A stretch of 64,000 nucleotides of DNA from Tyto alba (lineage: Eukaryota > Chordata > Aves > Strigiformes > Tytonidae). Numbering within the stretch: the first letter of the stretch is position 1; each line of letters begins with the position of its first letter. The notes beneath the pieces are model-generated. The model saw only the letters and a program-made list of their open reading frames with translations, was not told where the DNA came from and did no database searches. Location: the NCBI RefSeq assembly GCF_018691265.1, contig NW_024881327.1, positions 25,475,936-25,539,935 on the forward strand, given 5' to 3'. Positions 12,401 to 21,800 of this stretch are shown here, piece after piece. The position numbers and the translations under genes are program-made.

Positions 12401-15400
12401 TTTGTCCTCAGATGATGGTTGTTAGCAGTTTAAAAAGTGCTTGATTTCTTTGCTACTGTGGAGGAGTGTATTTACTGCTTGTAAATAAAATGTCATTATT
12501 TTTGCTCAGCTTGTAATTTCTTCATTGCACTACAGCCTGTGTTTCAGTTTTCAGCTCAGTTAGGAGCTATGCAGCACCTGAAGGACCAGCTAGAGCAAAG
12601 AACACGCATGATAGAGGCAAATATTCATCGGCAGCAGGAAGAGTTGCGCAAGATTCAAGAGCAGCTTCAAATTGTTCACGGTCAAGGGCTCCAGGTGAGT
12701 TGGTGTAACTCTTACCGGTTTGATCTGCAGAGGATGTAGGCATCCAAAAGGAGACTTGGGCACTTAATTCCACAAGGTGATCCTCCCTACCCTCTGTCAG
12801 CTGCCATCTGGACCTAGTGTGCCTAGAATCCATAGCATCTGAAGCTGCTGTTCCTGAGGTACCTGGCATTTTGCTTCTGAATGCATCTGGAAGTGCCCCA
12901 GTGTATGTTTTCAATGTTGAAAAGCTCAAGCCTAGCTTATGCCTAAGCCTAAATGTAAAAAGGATGCAGTGGTTTCTGCTTCTTGCAAAGTTTTGCAGCC
13001 ATTGGAGTATTAATCCAAAATATGCAAGATAAGCATTTATTTCCTCTTTTGGCTCGAGGGTGTCAAATTCATACCTTTTGTTTCTTAAGCTGTCCTAACG
13101 ATCAGGCTGTGGTCCTCCCACACATCCTCCTGGTGAAGTGGTTCTACTTTGCATGGTATTCTGAAGTACTTACTAAGCCAGAAAGACAAGAAGTGTAGAG
13201 GATGCATTACTCAGTCTAGCAGCTGACTACCTGATTTCTGTATTTGAACTAATATATTTTTTTTCTAATTTTGTCGTTCTCTTTCCATCAGGTATCTTTG
13301 GAAGAAAAGAATGACCCTATCGGGTTTTTCTAGTTTAAAGCAAAACAAAACAAAACCCACAAAAAAACACCCAAACAAAACATTAAAAACCACATCCAAA
13401 ACTAAAATACAGCTTAAGAAAATAATCTAAATATTTTCAGTGTGGATTGTGAATAAAGAGGAGAAAAAAATACTTCCTGGAAGTATTGAACATGTTGCTT
13501 AAACTCTGTTGAAGAGTAGGAGTTCCTGGCATGTGCCATTTTCAGTGTTTTATCGTGTCTACCATAAGCCTGCCAGCAGTAGACTGCCTTATAGATGGCA
13601 TCAAAAGGAGAGTTTCACAGTTCTCTTCCCATGCCCTGTGGAGGTACCTGATTCAGGACTGCGGAAACTAGGGAAGTTATCTAAGTGCTGCACATCCTAC
13701 CTTATTGCTCTGTCTTCATGTAGTTTGGGCCTAACTTTTTGTAAAGACTCGAATATTTTTGTGCTGAATTCAGTTTATTACAGTGTTGGAAAGTTCGGTA
13801 TAATCATTACGATTTCTTGATTGCCAAGGAAGATTACATTCTTGATGCTCTGCCTGGATCTATTGATGCTGAGATTTTCTTAAGCTGAATTAGTTTCACT
13901 GCTGGAGAACCTACAAATAGAAATGTGATCTTGAATACATTTTGTCTTTAGACAACTGTAGATTACTTTACAGGTTAGTCTCTAAATAGTACTTTTTCTC
14001 TCGGAACAAATATAAACCTTAATGTTTAGGGCTCTAGAAATCAGGATTCTGATTCTTATCAGCTACAGTAGAATCTCTGAACACTGACCCTATATGGAAG
14101 TTGGGCCTTTTGCTCTTGGTGGCTGCAATGCTGTTTCAACTCTTCTGATAACTAAGATGAAGCTTTATCTTATATTGATACAGAATAGTTAAGTTTAGTT
14201 TCTCTAAAAGATCTTGAACAATTAACAGATTTTTCTTAAAAGCTAACTTGTAGATTTTTTTTTTTTTTTTTTCAAGATGTTCTTGCAGCAGTCAGCTTCT
14301 GGACTCAACTTTGGTTCTGTGCAGCTTGCTTCTGGAAATTCTTCGAATGTTCAGCAGCTTACGCCGATAAACATGCAAGGTCAAGTTGTTCAGACTAATC
14401 AGACTCAAAGCGGGATGAGCACAGGCCACATAAGTGCTCCACACATGATACAGCAACAGTCCTTGCAGAGTACTGCAACACAGGTAAAATTCTCATTGTT
14501 GATTTTGCTGGATAGAATATATGCTCAAAACCATATCCAAAACACAGTGGCTTCCCTGACATCCCTGTCCCAGATTTTTTTCGAACAACATCCTTTGAGT
14601 CATATTAATTTCTTCATGTTCCATGTTTTATAATTGAACTGCATTTATGTTCTTGGTAATGCAATTTCAGATCTTGTTTTTATTTTAAGACTTAGGCATG
14701 TAAATAATTAATAACAAGTAGCTTTTTTGAAAGACCACTATCAAGAAAATTTTTAGCTTGCCTTTCTTTTGAATGACTATGAATTTTCTGTTGACAGAAC
14801 ACATAACATGAGATCTGTACTAGATGAGCTTGAAACCCAGTGTCCAGACAGAAAATAACTAGAAAAGCATAGGAACAGGACAAGCATATATAGGTGCTTC
14901 TGCAGTTGACTTTTCTACTCTTCAGCAATTTTGGTCAGATGCCATGGGTGTATGACATCTGTAATGTACTCGGTTTCTTTTGATTCCATGTAAACTTTTT
15001 AAATCCACAGTATCTCGTAGTGAGTTCTACAGCTTTACTTTCTGTGAAGTATGATTATGTTTGTTTTTCAGATTTGTCACCCAGCTCATATACTGGGAAA
15101 CACATTGAGCAGCTATTCACTTTTCACCTTCTCAGTCATACGTGATTTCCAAGTCCCTAATCACGTGTATCCCCATAGAAGCCTGTTCTTCAAGCTGAAC
15201 ACTTCCGATGGGTTTGACCAGTTTGTGTATGGAGGCTCCTTATACCCCTGATCTCTGTGGTCACCCTCCTCTGTACCTTTATCCAAATTCCATACTTTCT
15301 TTTTGAGATTTGAGAAGAGGCAGACTAGTGGTGGACAGTGTTACTCTCTCAGGAGTGAGCCAGTTCCAAACTTTGAAGAAAGAAATTGATTGATGTGATG

Positions 15401-18400
15401 TGCACATTTTAGTTTAAGACTGGCACAGAGGTGCTAAAGGCGTGGACAATAGGATCTTAAATAAACAGTATGCAAGTAGTTGAAAAACTCAGGGAAAAAA
15501 TAACCTGGAGAAGTGGTTAATCTAAGAGATTTTCAGATGTCCGAGTGCCAATCCCACCTCCAGACTCTCAGTCAGTGGAAATACCTGTGTACTTTAAATT
15601 AAGAATTAATTTGTAACAGAAAAATGTTGGCAGTTGTGAAGTATGGGCAATGGCGGGGAGGAGGACAGCTGTAGTACCTGGCTATTTTCAAATTACTATC
15701 TCATAAAATATTTTTTCTTTTCAGCATAATCAACAAAATGTACTTAGTGGACACACTCAACAGTCTTCTCTTGCCAGTCAGTCACAGAACACAGTCTCGG
15801 CACCTTTGTATAACACTATGGTGATTTCTCAGCCAACAACAGGAAATGTGGTCCAGGTTCCTTCTAGCTTACCACAGAACAATAACCAGAATGCTGCTGC
15901 AGTGACCACTTTTACACAGGATAGACAAATCAGGTAAATCTTCAAGACCAATACTCAGATGACTTGCTATAATGAATGCTTACATAGCTACATCATATAC
16001 AAAAGGAACTAAAGTAGCATTAAAAAAATCACCTGATTTATTATTGTAACTCTGTTGATACCACTGTTACACTAAACTTTGCCCAAATGAACATGTCCAC
16101 AGGCTTACCAAAACCCATGTTGTTACTGCAAAGTATGAGCCTGACAAATCTGCATTTTTCAAGTGCATGTCATACTTGATATTTTCTTTTCCTAAAGGGA
16201 CTCCAAATGACTTTTTCTATCAACAGATTTTCTCAAGGTCAGCAACTTGTAACAAAACTTGTCACAGCCCCAGTAGCATGTGGAGCGGTAATGGTACCAA
16301 GTACTATGTTTATGGGACAGGTGGTGACAGCGTACCCCACTTTTGCTGCCCAACAGCAGCAGCCACAGACTTTGTCCATAACACAGCAGCAGCAGCAAAG
16401 TCAGCAAGACCAGCAGCAGCAGCAGCTCACCACAGCTCAGCAACCAGCTCAGCAGCAGCTGACCCAGCACCCCCAACAGTTCCTACAGGTAATGCAGTGT
16501 TCTCTACACATTTTTCAAAATCCTGACACTTTAAGCATTGCTAGCTTATCCATTGCTTTATCTGAAAACAGAGTGCTTAAAATAGGAACCTATGAGCAAG
16601 CGTGATGCATGAGATAAGTTTATTCTGCAGCCATTCTCTAAAATCTTACTACTTAAAGGAGAGGTAGTTTTTCCTGCAATTTCACTCTCTGCTTTGTTCT
16701 GTTTTTTTATCTTCTTCCCTTTGAATTGCTGCTCTTGATTGAGCATGGGATGAAGAAACAGACGTTTCCCTTTACAACAGCTTGCGTTTTCTTTGCATTC
16801 ACATATTAACGCAAGAAGGTACAAGAGATGATCTCAGGCAGCATTGGTTGGTCTGGAAAGCAGCATGCAGAGCAAAGCAAGGCATGTCCTCGTAACATGA
16901 GGCATGAACGTCTCTCTAGGCTGCAGGGAAGGCTGAGCAGCAAGTAGCCTTGTGAGCAGAGAGTAGAGAAGAGCCTTGTTTTAGTGGGAAAAAAAGAGAG
17001 ATTGGATCAAAAGAGAAGGAAGGCAAAACCTGAGGAGTTTAGAGGTAGGAAATCTCAAAAAACCCCGAAAACATAGAAAGAATTGATGGGGAAGTCTGTT
17101 GATGCCAGTAAATGAATCGCTGGCACATATCTCATCAAGTAGGTGATGTTCATGAGGGAGATGTAGTGGTAACTAGAACACTAGAGAGGAAGTGCCTCCA
17201 GGAAGATGTGGGCTAAAAAAACTTTGATTTGGCCTCTGATGTTGCCTTCTCCAAAGAAAGATAAAGTCCATGTAACTATCGTGATACAGTTTGTGCACAC
17301 TCTTAACATTCTTTAACTACTCTGGGAATGTATTTTTTTTTTTAACTCCTTAAGAGTATGCATAATTAAAAGTCCTTATTTTGCAAGTATTTCTTACTGT
17401 GTATGGTCTCCCATTTGCACTAAATTTTGGATCCTGTGTATAGGTGGAATATATACAAATGCAGTAAGGAATTAGAGGCTTAATCTACATTTATGCACAC
17501 AAGGAATGGTTACTAGTTCTGTGTAGGGCTGAGTAAAATTTTCTTTCACTAGGTCACTGACAGAAAATACTGACTTGTTAAAAAAATCTTTCATGGGAAC
17601 ATACCAATTTCAGTCGTGCAGCAGGCAAAGGATTTTCAGCTGCAAGTTGACTCAAAAAGAGAGCTGAAGAATACCTAGTGATTTGAATTTCAGCACTCAT
17701 TTATGTAGCGGGAGCCTCTTGAACTGGATCAAACCAGAGTGCAGATTTGAATGTGTTCTCTGATAAGTCAGATAAATACCGTAACAATAGTGCTGTTTAG
17801 CAGGTTTGTATATCTGTTTCTAAATCTGAAAGTTCATACAATTTTGACTTAATTCTGGTGAAACAGAAGGTTTGTGAAAGATGAAGATCTCCAAAGGTCT
17901 GTTCCTGGCCTAGAATTTCTTTCTAGGCAAAAGTTCAGTATTTTTAATAGAAACTATTCAAGTGCTAGGATTTGAAGTAAAGCAAATGCTCTTTAAAAAG
18001 GGAGAAAAGTGCTTTTCCTGCCTTTGCTCACTGGAGCTTCTAACAGTCTGATTCTGTAGGTGCAGCAGTCGATGTAGTTTACTCTCTGCTGCAGAACGTG
18101 TTTCAGAATTGAGACGTCCAAGTGCATTTGAACCCATCCTTCATTGTTTCTCTTCAGTAACCATCATCTTTTGGTTCTAAGAAGATTAATATTAAAACTA
18201 AGTACTATTTCCAGTAGTAATAAATCGCCTTCAAAGTGGATGTTTGGGTCTGCAAATGCGGCAGTTTCTTTCAATGTCCTTTTTGGCTGGGGAGGGATAA
18301 ATGGGATCTGTGACAAATCATGCACTGTTTTTTTCACTTGATTGCAATGACAGCCACCTGCACGTGTTCAAACAGATTCCTTAAGCCCTGTTATGCTCTT

Positions 18401-18846
18401 GTGGTTTGAAATGGAGACAAATTGCCATGTGTTCCTACCCATCGTCACAGGAAATTACGAAGCTCAGTCACAGCTGCTTTATTAATTGGTCAGATGCTCT
18501 AATTAACTTTATCAGGATGAACTAATCTTTGTACAGTGTACTCAGATTAAATAACCAAATCAGAAGTTTATTTTGATTGAACCCTTACAAAAAGTTAAAA
18601 AGCAGCTAGGCCTGTATCTCTCAGTGCAGCAGGAAAAATAATCTTTTTCTATCTCCGTGTTAATAGACATCCAGGTTACTTCATGGAAATCAGTCAGCTC
18701 AGCTTATCCTCTCTGCTGCTTTCCCACTACAGCAAAGCACTTTCACTCAGTCCCACCACCAGCAGCATCAGTCGCAGCAGCAGCAGCAACTTGTGCGACA
18801 CCGAACTGACAAGATGACTGATCCTTCCAAAGTTCAGCCACAGTAG
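281..18846 (+). CDS. CLOCK: CLOCK circadian regulator, 3' 15 coding exons (5' part outside window)
   Basis: Partner of BMAL1 (ARNTL) in the activating arm of the circadian clock; the heterodimer binds E-boxes in the nucleus and drives PER, CRY and output genes. Fifteen exons, each with GT-AG borders and matching phases, sum to 2118 nt (705 codons plus stop). They run from a residue equivalent to about human 147 to the conserved end KVQPQ. Contents in order: second half of PAS-A, linker, PAS-B and PAC, a Ser-rich stretch ([16 protein letters not shown]), a coiled-coil exon, and a long Gln-rich C-terminal region with an interrupted polyQ. The bHLH (human about 34-84) and first half of PAS-A lie upstream of base 1. 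Exon phases and near-identity to the known vertebrate protein make the assignment firm. It converges on TMEM165, as in mammals. No frameshift or premature stop is seen. Confidence 0.97.
412..937 (-). mobile_element. Solo LTR of an endogenous retrovirus in a CLOCK intron
   Basis: About 525 bp read by eye as an avian ERV LTR in minus orientation. The plus strand opens with attgcgggttaactccagta and closes with ttaactctatctcag and aaaccagt. Inside, in minus orientation, are an AATAAAAG TATA-like box (opposite 666-673) and an ATTAAA signal. The 5-bp word tagtt occurs on both sides (407-411 and 938-942) and may be the target-site duplication. No gag, pol or env frame is joined to it, so it is a recombined solo LTR. 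The family is known to me from memory as abundant in non-galliform birds; I give no family name because I cannot search a repeat library. Confidence 0.72.
938..1481 (+). other. Remainder of CLOCK intron after the LTR
   Basis: Ordinary AT-rich intron with a short T run near 1056-1066, ending in the acceptor at 1481. No further element recognised. Confidence 0.6.
1482..1595 (+). CDS. CLOCK: CLOCK exon: PAS-A to PAS-B linker
   Basis: Acceptor ttcttttctcag ends at 1481, donor gtaagt starts at 1596. It encodes [20 protein letters not shown] and continues to [11 protein letters not shown]. The final G splits a Val codon with the next exon. The open frame running past 1595 is intron read-through. 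Confidence 0.95.
2440..3410 (+). mobile_element. Decayed CR1-type LINE fragment in a CLOCK intron
   Basis: Two blocks read like the reverse-transcriptase and 3' part of an old CR1 LINE in plus orientation. The first is around 2490-2620 (gaaactgcagacctatcggc, then caaggaattgaatagcaatc). The second is around 3020-3350 (tactgcatttagg, aggagttatggtgg, gagtagagcaatgaaagcaa). Order and spacing fit a single insertion with internal decay. No open frame survives. The call comes from remembered CR1 word order, not an alignment. Confidence 0.5.
3411..4171 (+). other. CLOCK intron, unique sequence
   Basis: AT-rich intron between the CR1-like segment and the acceptor at 4171. I see no gene or further repeat. 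The stretch at 1596-2439, before the CR1-like segment, is likewise featureless. Confidence 0.6.
4172..4290 (+). CDS. CLOCK: CLOCK exon: linker with NGFEG and RLATPQFIK
   Basis: Acceptor ctttccctcag ends at 4171, donor gtatgt starts at 4291. It encodes [20 protein letters not shown] and on to [13 protein letters not shown], just before PAS-B. It is in frame with both neighbours. Confidence 0.96.
4291..7671 (+). other. CLOCK intron (3.4 kb), no recognised feature
   Basis: Long AT-rich intron. Short ORFs at 5242-5469 (minus), 5436-5678 and 6717-6911 show no family resemblance and no splice context. Only short T runs stand out (6037-6046, 6450-6458). Confidence 0.7.
7672..7754 (+). CDS. CLOCK: CLOCK exon: start of PAS-B
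   Basis: Acceptor ttactttttag ends at 7671; the donor is gtgcaa at 7755. It encodes [20 protein letters not shown] then KFLFLDH plus two bases of an Arg codon. The donor is weaker than its neighbours (no gtaag/gtgag), but the reading frame across it is exact. Confidence 0.95.
7978..8084 (+). CDS. CLOCK: CLOCK exon: PAS-B core
   Basis: Acceptor taattag ends at 7977, donor gtaagt starts at 8085. It encodes [20 protein letters not shown] then [16 protein letters not shown], the central PAS-B strands and helices. It ends one base into a Leu codon. Confidence 0.96.
8085..8739 (+). other. CLOCK intron, AT-rich
   Basis: AT-rich intron sequence with short A runs near 8512-8520. No gene or repeat recognised. 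Confidence 0.7.
8740..8887 (+). CDS. CLOCK: CLOCK exon: PAS-B end and PAC motif
   Basis: Acceptor cttttacag ends at 8739, donor gtaaga starts at 8888. It encodes [20 protein letters not shown], then [20 protein letters not shown] and FIVCTHTVV, the PAC segment. The frame crosses both junctions correctly. Confidence 0.96.
9106..9181 (+). CDS. CLOCK: CLOCK exon: post-PAC linker
   Basis: Acceptor gttcttctag ends at 9105, donor gtgagt starts at 9182. It encodes [20 protein letters not shown] then EITGDK. The human protein has ETAADK at the end of this exon. Confidence 0.95.
9182..10098 (+). other. CLOCK intron, no recognised feature
   Basis: Unremarkable intron. It ends with a short TGTG-rich segment (10077-10090) directly ahead of the acceptor at 10098. 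Confidence 0.7.
10099..10240 (+). CDS. CLOCK: CLOCK exon: Ser-rich regulatory region
   Basis: Acceptor gtctcttcag ends at 10098, donor gtaagc starts at 10241. It encodes [20 protein letters not shown] and then [20 protein letters not shown]. The [11 protein letters not shown] segment corresponds to the stretch known in mammals as a phosphorylation cluster affecting CLOCK stability. The sequence shows only that the Ser residues are kept. Confidence 0.95.
10241..11655 (+). other. Two CLOCK introns flanking the exon at 10633-10733
   Basis: Introns 10241-10632 and 10734-11655 are AT-rich; the second holds tatata clusters near 11040-11075 and 11450-11475. No gene or dispersed repeat recognised. 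Confidence 0.65.
10633..10733 (+). CDS. CLOCK: CLOCK exon: Thr/Ser-rich linker
   Basis: The acceptor cattgtcag ends at 10632, with the pyrimidine tract (tctctttctgttg) further upstream; donor gtaact at 10734. It encodes [20 protein letters not shown] then [14 protein letters not shown]. Confidence 0.93.
11656..11745 (+). CDS. CLOCK: CLOCK exon: short Gln/Ser-rich segment
   Basis: Acceptor aaatcctag ends at 11655, donor gtatgg at 11746. Thirty codons encode [20 protein letters not shown] then [10 protein letters not shown]. This is one of the more variable parts of CLOCK, so the call rests mainly on phase and position. Confidence 0.9.
11746..12535 (+). other. CLOCK intron, no recognised feature
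   Basis: About 790 bases of ordinary intron between the short Gln/Ser exon and the coiled-coil exon. An antisense 66-codon frame at 11773-11973 has no recognisable content. Confidence 0.7.
12536..12694 (+). CDS. CLOCK: CLOCK exon: coiled coil (counterpart of mouse Clock exon 19)
   Basis: Acceptor gcactacag ends at 12535, donor gtgagt starts at 12695. It encodes 53 residues, [20 protein letters not shown] and on to [15 protein letters not shown], with heptad-like Leu/Ile/Met spacing. Mouse exon 19, skipped in the dominant-negative ClockDelta19 allele, codes for this segment. In mammals it is the docking surface for CIPC and MLL1. The exon is symmetric (159 nt, phase 0 at both ends), so skipping keeps the frame. 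Confidence 0.95.
12695..14276 (+). other. CLOCK intron with A/C-rich simple sequence
   Basis: Intron of 1.6 kb. An A-rich simple tract with CAAAA and CCC words spans about 13338-13410, and an 18-T run (14256-14273) sits just before the acceptor. The segment at 12730-13200 is moderately GC-rich and may be an old repeat that I cannot name. Confidence 0.55.
14277..14483 (+). CDS. CLOCK: CLOCK exon: Gln-rich transactivation segment
   Basis: A long T tract precedes the acceptor ttcaag (ends 14276); donor gtaaaa at 14484. It encodes 69 residues from [20 protein letters not shown] to [12 protein letters not shown], close to mammalian CLOCK. It is phase 0 at both ends. Confidence 0.94.
15060..15370 (-). 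mobile_element. Probable antisense CR1 LINE fragment in a CLOCK intron
   Basis: Words typical of reverse-complemented CR1 3' regions occur in order: ttcttcaagctgaacacttc at about 15187, gatctctgtggtcaccctcc at 15251, and tttgagatttgagaag near 15302. The match is diverged and was made by memory, so limits are approximate. The rest of the intron 14484-15724 shows nothing else. Confidence 0.45.
15725..15933 (+). CDS. CLOCK: CLOCK exon: Gln/Ser-rich C-terminal segment
   Basis: Acceptor tcttttcag ends at 15724, donor gtaaat starts at 15934. It encodes [20 protein letters not shown] and on to [13 protein letters not shown] plus two bases of Arg. Mammalian CLOCK reads QDRQIRFSQGQQ across this junction, as here. 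Confidence 0.95.
16227..16488 (+). CDS. CLOCK: CLOCK exon with interrupted polyglutamine tract
   Basis: Acceptor ctatcaacag ends at 16226, donor gtaatg at 16489. It encodes [20 protein letters not shown] and on to [20 protein letters not shown], then the Gln-rich region. The main tract at 16384-16425 reads Q5-S-Q2-D-Q5, coded mostly by CAG with two CAA. This is the locus typed as ClkpolyQ in wild birds. The antisense frame full of Leu over 16192-16476 is a shadow of the CAG codons. Confidence 0.96.
16489..18666 (+). other. Last CLOCK intron (2.2 kb), no recognised feature
   Basis: A purine-rich patch lies at 16980-17060. A 94-codon antisense frame at the left edge is an artefact of CAG codons in the exon before it. 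No repeat family or RNA gene identified. Confidence 0.65.
18667..18846 (+). CDS. CLOCK: CLOCK terminal coding exon
   Basis: Acceptor gttaatag ends at 18666. It encodes [20 protein letters not shown], a second Gln-rich stretch ([12 protein letters not shown]), then [16 protein letters not shown] and the stop TAG at 18844-18846. The C-terminus is that of vertebrate CLOCK. The exon continues into the 3' UTR. Confidence 0.97.
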   Translation, partial: TSRLLHGNQSAQLILSAAFPLQQSTFTQSHHQQHQSQQQQQLVRHRTDKMTDPSKVQPQ

Positions 18847-21800
18847 TGTGGGGCTCTGCCTCTTTTTGAAGCAAACTACAAGGAGGGGGCTGCTCCACAA
18901 ACAGTTGCACTGAGGCTACCGAGGTAGCAGCACAAAGGCTTTCTAACACCACAGTGTTGAGATCTAACTTCTGGAATCTGTTAGGAAAAGCCAGAAGATG
19001 ATGATGGGGACGCGGCCAACTTTGATAGTTGCCCCAGTTTCTGTGTTCTAAAGGATTTGCTGCCATGTGTTAATTTGTCCAGGTGAAATCACAAAATGTG
19101 ACTGAAATGCTGAAAATATTGGTATTTTTATCAATCCTGTACATTTTTAAAGTATTGAAATGGACATGGAGCAATTGTTTGAATTAGCAGAAAAAAATGC
19201 CAGGAATATAGTCCAAAAACCATCTAATTTTTTTCAGATGATTATGGGACAGTAAATATTTTGAAAATGTTGTGTGAAATCCAGTTCTCTGTTGTACAGA
19301 TGCTGTAAAATATTGTGTATATGTCTGCATAAAAGGAGAAAGAGCAAAATATTTTATATGATGCATGAAAATGTAATCTGTTATTTGTAGGTTTGAATAT
19401 GTTTCCCTAAATTCTCACGCCATACTCAGACTAATGTTTTTCTCTGTTCTACCCTTTTGTTTACAACATGATGCATCATTGTTTTCACCCTTAATGTGGG
19501 CACAAGTCTCTTGTTTGTGCTTTGTCTGTGATGTCAAGGTTTGTTCGGTGAGGTATAGTGTGTTGGTTAGTTGACTTCTCAAGGTTAAATTATTGATGAA
19601 GCTGTTTGAACTGGTGAATCATGCATCAGGGTTCAGGACATTCAGATTCATAAATATCATCCATCATTTCATAATTAATTCATCGTTTTGTTTGAAAAAT
19701 AGGAATTTGCACTGCTTTCTTGCGGATGGTTTGGAGTTTTATTCCCCAAAGCTATCTTTTGATATAGTTCATAGTTGGAAATATTTATGTAAAAGGTTTA
19801 AAAAAAAAAATGACAGTAATTTTCAAGAATGTTTCAGTTATAGGAGTAATTTGCACAAAAATATATTTACATTTAATAACCTTTTGGGCACTTTTTAACC
19901 ACTTTCTCTGTGGTGAGAATTGTAACTTGTTAAAATATGTTGGAATCTTTTTATTCTCCTTCAAAAATTAGTCAGAACTAATTCAGGGTCATTTTAACAA
20001 CAACAAAACCCATAGTGCCTTGATTTTAATTCAGGTGATAATGTTGAACATCTTGAATTACAATGTCTTGAATCTGTAACCATTTTCAATTTTGAAGTCT
20101 TAGTACATTGTCAACCAAACTTGTTTATCTACTTCATAGATCTTTCTGTATTGTGTTGATTTTAATAATGGTCTGAGTTGAGACCATGAGCATTTTTGAG
20201 TGGTACTCCCCGTCAAACACTAGCCAGAAACACAGGAGTCTCTAAAATCTCAAACCTTGAAAGTAATACTCTTAAAAGATAAAAAATCTAGAAGTACAGA
20301 ACTCGTTTTTGCAGGAGGAAGAATAGTAAGCTGATTTATTTTGTTGCTTGTTGTTTTCTGGCTTTGTTTTGTTCTGTTTTGGTTTGTTTTTTCAATAATT
20401 TTCATAGCATTTAAAGTGTGTTTTGGGGGAGATCATGATTGCATTTAACACTACCAGGCTATTGATTTAGGAGATATCACTGAACTAAGACTTCAGAAGG
20501 CAACTTCACTTTATCAAGAAAATAAAAAGTTCCAACAGATGTGCTATTTTAAGTAAATGTTCAGTAGGTTTTTATGGTAACTGGTTTGTGGAAGCTAGAA
20601 CTTCAGAGGAGATTGAATAAAGGCTGACAGATCTGATAATTAAAACCAAAACCAGAAAAAAACAGTTAAAACTAGTACTAGAAAGAGAAAGCTAGGTTAA
20701 TCTGGAATACTGAGGAGGAGCTGAATGAATGTAACCAAACGGTGATGGACTATTTTGTACTATGAAGCAGTTTGATTGTATTACTGGATGAACCAAACCC
20801 GCAGGAAGGTCATACCAGTTTAGCTTAGCACTGGGTACAGTTGGTTACGCTGTGAGGCTAGCCTTTGGCTCTGCACGTGCCCCACCATTAGATCGTTGTT
20901 ATTCCCCGGTTATAAAGCAAGAGTTTGGCACCAAAAAGCACGGTAGTGAACAAGGAAGGAGAGTGTGAGAAACACGGTACCAAAGAGAATCAGATTGCTT
21001 TCTGCTCCAAGAAGCGAAGCCTATCGCGACCGGGAGCAAGGACCAGATGCCAATACCAAACATAGCAAGGAACACTTCCCCTGTTTAAAGGGATTTCTGG
21101 CATTCTCTGGGCTGGAGTAATCATCAGAAACCTGTTTCTGTAAAGCTCTCTCTAAGTAAATCCTGCCTGGCTCTCCTGTCCCTACCACGCCATTCCACCA
21201 GTGTCTAATTTAAGCTGCGTTGACGAGAGGTCTGTGCTATCAGTGCTTTTGCTTAATGGAAAATAGGTTAGATAAAAAAAATTTTTAACCAGTTACAATA
21301 ATAATACAGCACTAAAAAAGAAAACTGGGAGAGCTTTAATAGTGCTGCTAGAACTCTTGAATAGTGGTAAAATAGGTTTATTAAGCTATTATACTGAGAA
21401 TTACAGGAAATAGAGATACCAGCCAGACGGTTAATGATGCAGCTTTTTATATAAAGCTTCGTTTAAACGTCTCTTCCCATTCCCCCCTTCCCAGATACTC
21501 TGGTGTGCTGCTATAGGTCTGTTGGTAACAAGGCTAAACTAGGTGAGAGAGAAATTAGATGATGACAATAGCATGGCTGCTGAAAGAGAACTATAGAAAC
21601 GTACGCTTTGATCAAGAAGCTTTTTGTAACCTCAGAGAGAGGTCATTCAATTACAGAACTACCAGCTAGTAGAGAGAGTACAGAAGATGGGGAAGTTCAA
21701 AGAAACTGGAAAAATATAGCATGCATTTGAAAACTCCTGCCACAAATCAGGCAAACTTTTTACAAAAGCGACTATGTAGAACTTGGTCCCAGATTCTGTG

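Noticed and set aside
15051..15251. 66-codon plus-strand frame in a CLOCK intron
   Set aside because: It lies in sequence that reads as an antisense LINE fragment and shows no protein signature.
16192..16476. Leu-rich antisense frame opposite the CLOCK polyQ exon
   Set aside because: It is a mirror of CAG codons; the sense strand is clearly CLOCK.
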